Positions 59,462 through 64,000 of a stretch of DNA of 64,000 bases are shown one piece after another (position 1 is the stretch's first letter; the number at the start of each line of letters is the position of its first letter). The stretch spans positions 10,580,501 through 10,644,500 of the forward strand of contig NC_088354.1 in assembly GCF_036884655.1 (NCBI RefSeq), in the 5' to 3' direction. Both the position numbers and the translations under genes were made by a program. This DNA is from Musa acuminata AAA Group (Eukaryota; Streptophyta; Magnoliopsida; Zingiberales; Musaceae). The notes under the pieces were generated by a model that was not told the DNA's origin, did no database searches, and was given only the letters and a program-made list of their open reading frames with translations.

Positions 59462-61481
59462 TTACAAGGACTCCTCCAGACGGTCATCAAAGGGGACCTC
59501 CTCGGGCATGTCCACCCCTCGGTCCTCAGGGTGGGGAGTGAAAGGGTTCTCCTCCACCTTGAGACCAGGGTGGCAAGCGTGGAAACGGGACGTGGCGATT
59601 CGGTACCCGTACTCGAAGGATACCCGCCCCGTCCGGGTCAACCCGAGCTCAAACCCCTTCGACCTCTTGTACGCCTCGAGGAGCTCCTTGTCCTTTGCAG
59701 TACGAAGTCGGGCCTCCTCCGCCAGCGCTTCCGAGGCCGTCGTGGCCTCGGCCTTTGCCTCCTCCAGCTTTTTGCTACGGGCGCTCGCATCCGCCTTCAC
59801 CAGACGGAGCTCGGTCCGCTCCACCCTTATTGTTTTCTGGAGCTCTTGTTCGCCTTCTCGGAGGCCTCGGGCTCCGACCGGAGACGCGCCGCTTCCGCTT
59901 CCAGTTCGGCCGCCCGCTGCTCAGCGGCCGCCACGGCCTCCGGTCCGGACCCAGCTCGAACCTCCTCGATCTGGCGGATGAGCTCGGCATTGCGGCTGGC
60001 AAGGCCCCCGACGACCCGACTGGCGTCGCGCACCCTGTCCATTAGGGCCGTCGCATAATGGAGACCCTGCACGAAGAATATCAGGTCAAGAAGAGCGGCG
60101 TTGAACGGACAAACCGAAAGACAGGAACATATGTACCCAGGTCAAAGACTGAGCAGACTTGTGGAGCAGCCCGTCTGAAGGAAGGGTGTACACGTCCCGA
60201 GCCAGGTCGGGATGGAGCGCGCCTCGGAGGAACGCCGCGGAGAGATCCCCTCCGGCCCATACCCTATCTCCTCGGGTCAGGCCTTCCCAACGCGCCACCA
60301 GGGGCTCGCTGGACTCAGCGAGCGGGATCTTGCTCACCAGCTGCGTCAGGAACGGTCCCCCATCTCCGGCTGGGAGACGACACAGGTCGCGCACAGAGAC
60401 AGGGCGCGGGCCATTCCCAGCTGTCCGTCGGCTAGGACCGGCCCCGCCGCGACGACGGCCCGCCTTGGGACCCCTCGACGGGGTTGTCTTCGCCCTCTTC
60501 GAAGGGCGCTCGGCCTCGACTTCCAACGGAGCCTCCTCCGTGCCGGGCTCCGGGTCGGCCGGCAGAACGGGGGGAGAGGGCTCCGGGTCAGCCGGTAGAG
60601 CAGGGGCAGGGGATGGCGGCGCCGGAACATCCAAAAACGAGCGGAGATTCACCATCTCTGCAAGGAACGGGATGGGTCAGTATCAAAAATCAACTACGCA
60701 AAACCCAGACCAGATGTCGTTGAAACGTACCCAGAGGCATCGGGCTGAGGCCCGCCTCAACCAGCCATTGTTCGGTCATGGTCCGGATGGCCTGCGACCT
60801 GGGGAGGATCTCTCTGAGCCTCCCCAGCGCTCGGCGCTCCGCGCCACCCAGACGGGGGGTGGTGTTATCGATTGTCCTCGCGGACCATCGAACCCCGAAA
60901 CCCCAATCCTGTGCACGGCTAATATAGAAAAACCGCCCCTTCCACCCCTTGTTACTGGAAGGGGCCCCGCCGACGCGAAAACCCGATCGAGCCGATAAGA
61001 AGTAGCCACCCGAACCCTTACAAAGGCGGTAACAAGAAAGAAAAAGGTCGAGGGAAGGGGTGATGTCGGCGTAGTGACATTCCCCCAGGAATGCCACCAA
61101 GTAACGCCAAGAATTTGGTGCCACTTGAGACGGGGAAATCCGCCAAAGGGACAGGCAAGAGACGATGAGGGGATGGAGGGGGAAGCGTAGACCCGCCTCC
61201 AGGGCATCAAGGGACAGGGCGAAGCCCTTCGGAACCGGATCATACGCCCGCTGCCCCGGCTCAGGAGCACTGAGGATGTGATCCCCCGGGATACTATAGC
61301 GCCCCCGGAGCTCCTCCAGCAAAGACCCGCCCACAACGGAGTCCAGGTCATGTGGCCACATCAAAGCCTCGAGGGCTCGTGCCGCCTCCTCGTCCGAAGA
61401 TTCGACGCGTGATGAAGGGGGGTTCCCCTCCTCAGCCCCGAGAACAGGGGAAGAAGAAGAAAAAGTGGAAGAGGACGACAT
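59462..61481 (-). pseudogene. Antisense spliced gene in the retrotransposon (PF04195-like + coiled coil)
   Basis: Lies opposite to gag-pol, between pol and the 3' LTR. Exon A 61481-60731 and exon B 60657-60137 join at a phase-1 intron (CTGG|GTACGT ... CTTGCAG) and exon B to exon C (from 60066) at a phase-0 intron (TGG|GTACAT ... TCGTGCAG). A plus B give 424 open codons. Exon A holds a putative gypsy-type transposon domain (PF04195-like): SQVAPNSWRYLVAFLGE, later SSNKGWKGRFFYIS. Exon B is Pro-rich with a basic patch, then GALHPDLARDVYTLPSDGLL. Exon C (HYATALMDRVRDASRVVGGL) opens an Ala/Glu/Arg coiled coil. Near 59828 a stop with a frame change breaks the coiled coil, which continues in another frame to 59462. 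Function is unknown; related antisense genes are known in some Tat elements. Confidence 0.75.
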
Positions 61482-61890
61482 CTCAACTGACCTTAGGAAG
61501 AGGGAAAGACGACGCAGGGGGGGCGAGGAAGAAAACTGGGGGGGGCAACGACGGAGCTCGAAGGAGAAAACACTACAGCGAAAGATGGAGGAAGATCCTG
61601 GCGCTCGCTATTTGAAGACGACGCCCCGCCACCGCCAGGGCCCCTTCGTCTCCCAAGCGCGGGCAACAGCTTACCCACGCACACGCACAGCCGTCGCGTC
61701 GCATCGGAAGACACCCAAAGGCGTCCCGCCTTAATGAAGGCTTGACGTGGCGACCCAGTGAAAGCGGCAGCAGCCGAACGCCTCGACCTCGACGCCCGGT
61801 AACGTGCGGCCAGCCCCTCCCCCCTTTCGGAGCATAAAATTAAATGCGGCAAACTTTCCAACCACGCCGCCGCCAAATTCAAAAAAAACG

Positions 61891-62402
61891 CGGCCCTCGG
61901 CTTCGCACCTCCCGAGACACACCTGCGCGGTCACCCCGCTCGCGTTGTGCTCCTCGGCCCTCGGCTTCGCGCCTCCCGAGACACACCTGTGCGGTCACCC
62001 CGCTCGCGTTGTGCTCCTCGGCCCTCGGCTTCGCGCCTCCCGAGACACACTTGCGCGGTCACCCCGCTCGCGTTGTGCTCCTCGGCCCTCGGCTTCGCGC
62101 CTCCCGAGACACACCTGCACGGTCACCCCGCCTGCGTTGTGCTCCTCGGCCCTCGGCTTTGCGCCTCCCGAGACACACCTGCGCGGTCACCCCGCCTGCG
62201 TTGTGCTCCTCGGCCCTCGGCTTCGCGCCTCCCGAGACACACCCGCGCGGTCACCCCGCTCGCATTGTGCTCCCCGGCCCTCGGCTTCGCGCCCCCCGAG
62301 ACACACCCGCGCGGTCACCTCGCTCGCGTTGTGCTCCTCGGCCCTCGGCTTCGCGCCTCCCGAGCCACACTCGCGCGGTCACCTCGCCCGCGTCATGTTC
62401 AT
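61891..62402. repeat. 64 bp tandem array in the retrotransposon 3' region
   Basis: Eight copies of a 64 bp GC-rich unit starting CGGCCCTCGGCTTCGC, at 61891, 61955, 62019 and so on every 64 bp. Copies are about 90% or more alike. All three + frames are open across it because the unit has no stop in any frame. It sits between the 5' end of the antisense gene and the 3' LTR. Confidence 0.93.
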
Positions 62403-62579
62403 TGACCCCAGCGCCCCTATATCCGAGCCCACCCGACCTCCCGACTGAGTTGCGCAACTCACCCTGGCGTCGCCCGAGATACGCTCACGTGACTGGCCCG
62501 CCCACAGCGCGCCCTCGGAACTACACGACAGTCTGTTTGAAACAAGAAGCTATGCATCGGACCCTCGACGCATCGCTCC

Positions 62580-62596
62580 TTTCGGGTGGGGGCATA
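62580..62596 (+). promoter_or_regulatory. Polypurine tract
   Basis: A G-rich tract, GGGTGGGGGCATA, directly abuts the 3' LTR start at 62597, the expected place for plus-strand priming. Confidence 0.7.
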
Positions 62597-63254
62597 TGAT
62601 AGGGGTAAAAACTGATTTGACATAACACCCCAGATTTATCATAATACATCATCCCCAAGTCGGACACTCTGTCGCGGCACATTGCCCCAACACGCGCATT
62701 AACAACGACACGACGCGCGCCCACGTCGGCCGTACCCCAACGACCTCCTCGGCTGACCCTCGTATCCAGCCAAGGCGGGGGAAGGCGCTGACTGACACCC
62801 CCCATGCCCCGCGGCAGCCCGGCCTTCCACGCAACGCCCACGACGTCGGCAAGCGCCATTAGAGGTACGGCCCTGCCCCGGCGGGTCGTCGCATCAGGTA
62901 ACATCGAGCCCTCTTATAAATACCCCCTGGCCCCCAACAGGCCAGGGGGAGAGGAAGAAAAGGGGGAGAGGAAGAAAAGGGGAAGAACAACAATCTCTCT
63001 AGAATCTCCTCTCCGCGATCACTGACTAGACCGTCGGAGGGGTCGGGCCGAGCTACCGACCCGACCTATGTGCAGGTGCTCGTCCGCGACTGGGCGCAAT
63101 CACCGCCGCAGGACTTTCCAAGTCAGGCCATCCCCATCTCCCCCAGCAACCTCCAGGACCAGAGGGGCGCCACGTCTGATCCCCGTCATCCGGAGCCCCA
63201 GAACCAGCCGCGTCGACCCCGAGGTCACGCCCTAAAAAGTTACTTACCGTAACA
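62597..63254 (+). repeat. 3' LTR
   Basis: 658 bp, matching the 5' LTR except for nine substitutions by eye and an extra 17 bp copy of GAGAGGAAGAAAAGGGG near 62950-62985. Confidence 0.95.
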
Positions 63255-63713
63255 GACGCCATGTCTGATCGTTTGAAACCAGTGGTATACACTGAATGCA
63301 TCGTTCGTGAAGGAGACCCAGTCAATGAAATGCTCTTTACTATGCGAGGAAAGCTAGAGAGCACGACCACTAATGGTGGAAGAAGTGGAATTTTCAATTC
63401 AGACATTCTTAAGGCTGGAGATTTCTGCGGGGAAGAGCTTCTGATCTGGGCTCTTGACCCCTGCTCATCGTCCAGCCTCCCCATGTTAAGACACTATCTG
63501 AAGTCGAAGCTTTTGCTCTGATGGCCGATGATCTGAAGTTTGTTGCTACACGATTCAGAAGGCTGCACAGCAAACAACTGCAGCATACATTTAGATACCA
63601 TTCGCAGCAATGGAGGAGGACATGGGCTGCTTGTTTTATACAGGCAGCTTGGCGTAGATACTCGAGAAAGAAGCTTGAAGACTCTTTGCATGAAAAGGAG
63701 AAAAGGCTGCAGT
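63255..63713 (+). pseudogene. CNGC fragment: rest of exon 7
   Basis: Continues the fragment that ends at 53360, corresponding to 43008-43481. Compared with the intact gene it lacks 6 bp after ACTGAATGC (63300) and about 13 bp near 63485, which shifts frame. It has gained a triplet near 63615 (GAGGAGGAC). The IQ-motif codons are still visible (FIQAAWRRYSRKK). It ends at GCTGCAG near 63712. Confidence 0.92.
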
Positions 63714-63723
63714 TCGAATCCAT

Positions 63724-64000
63724 TATAGAATATTTCATCTATTAATATACATATATCCAGCAAAGAGTGGTTCATCAATATTAATTTTTTTTTAATTTAA
63801 GAAAACCCAAATCGCTTGTCTCATCTTTCACCACATATCCATCACAATTAAGCTTTACATATTATGTATATGGTGTGCTACAATTCACGTAACCATGGAT
63901 TATAACTTAGTTCACAGCCATCGTGTTGATGACTGTGTCACAACCCATGTCGACATTTATTATCTATCAAATATGAGCAGCAGCACAGTTGCCAGTCTCG
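63724..64000. repeat. Copy of the CNGC downstream flank
   Basis: Matches 44436-44700 (TATAGAATATTTCATCTATT ... GCAGCAGCACAGTTGCC). Relative to the original locus, 43482-44435 is missing, and a roughly 10 bp filler sits at the junction. The match runs to the window edge, so the duplication may continue beyond it. Confidence 0.88.

Larger units (their letters stand above)
53361..63254 (+). mobile_element. Ty3/gypsy LTR retrotransposon, Tat-type
   Basis: A 9894 bp element with LTRs 53361-54001 (641 bp) and 62597-63254 (658 bp), each TG...CA, flanked by the target duplication GACGC (53356-53360, 63255-63259). Order: gag, protease, RT, RNase H, a second RNase H, integrase. A 3.3 kb segment with an antisense gene and tandem repeats follows before the 3' LTR. 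The second (archaeal-type) RNase H and the long 3' segment are hallmarks of the Tat lineage. The LTRs differ at nine positions by eye plus a 17 bp tandem duplication in the 3' LTR, so insertion is fairly recent. Internal stops and a deletion in pol mean this copy cannot supply its own integrase. Confidence 0.96.

Noticed and set aside
59385..60998. + strand frames in the retrotransposon 3' segment
   Set aside because: They oppose the antisense gene, whose minus-strand product has a recognisable domain and splice sites; the + frames have none.
61804..62599. Three overlapping + ORFs as real proteins
   Set aside because: They result from a stop-free 64 bp repeat read in all frames; no start context or domain supports translation.

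Overview
The window is nuclear DNA of a flowering plant. Genes are split by many GT-AG introns, AT-rich intergenic DNA carries microsatellites, and GC-rich LTR retrotransposons are present. GC-rich gene starts and the general look of the repeats suggest a monocot, perhaps a banana-like Zingiberales genome. That taxonomic guess is an impression, not something the sequence proves.

Layout, left to right. 63-796 (-): broken UDP-glucosyltransferase. 1629-3720 (+): two tandem paralogous secreted proteins with very different charged tails. 4259-7624 (-): five-exon GH28 polygalacturonase-like gene. 10274-13953 (-): two-exon organellar-type ribosomal protein S6 gene whose 3.2 kb intron holds a complete 528 bp miniature LTR retrotransposon (TRIM). 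14911-16922 (-): nine-exon trehalose-6-phosphate phosphatase. 17.3-21.1 kb: AT-rich intergenic DNA with microsatellites and a striking hairpin. 21.1-28.4 kb (+): plant-specific TIGR01589-domain gene. 29.6-43.6 kb (+): complete CNGC1-like cyclic nucleotide-gated channel gene with a 3.7 kb 5'UTR intron. 45235-45927 (+): B3-domain protein.

From 45.9 kb to the end the window is a rearranged accessory zone. A block with the 3' end of the B3 gene and a dead PP2C gene (45.9-47.1 kb) recurs at 50.8-52.0 kb. Pieces of the CNGC gene follow it, in order but with gaps (41.16-41.49, 42.81-43.01, 43.01-43.48, 44.44-44.7 kb). A 9.9 kb Ty3/gypsy element of the Tat type (53361-63254, 5 bp target duplication GACGC) sits inside the copied last CNGC exon. 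It has gag, protease, RT, two RNase H domains and integrase on the + strand. On the opposite strand it has a spliced gene with a putative gypsy-type-transposon (PF04195-like) domain and a coiled coil, and next to that a 64 bp tandem array.

The host genes do not form one pathway; this is an ordinary plant gene neighbourhood. The most interesting parts are the antisense intron-containing gene with its 64 bp array inside the retrotransposon, the mosaic duplication, and the divergent secreted-protein pair. Exon joins were worked out by hand from splice signals, frame continuity and family similarity; no alignment or expression data were available.
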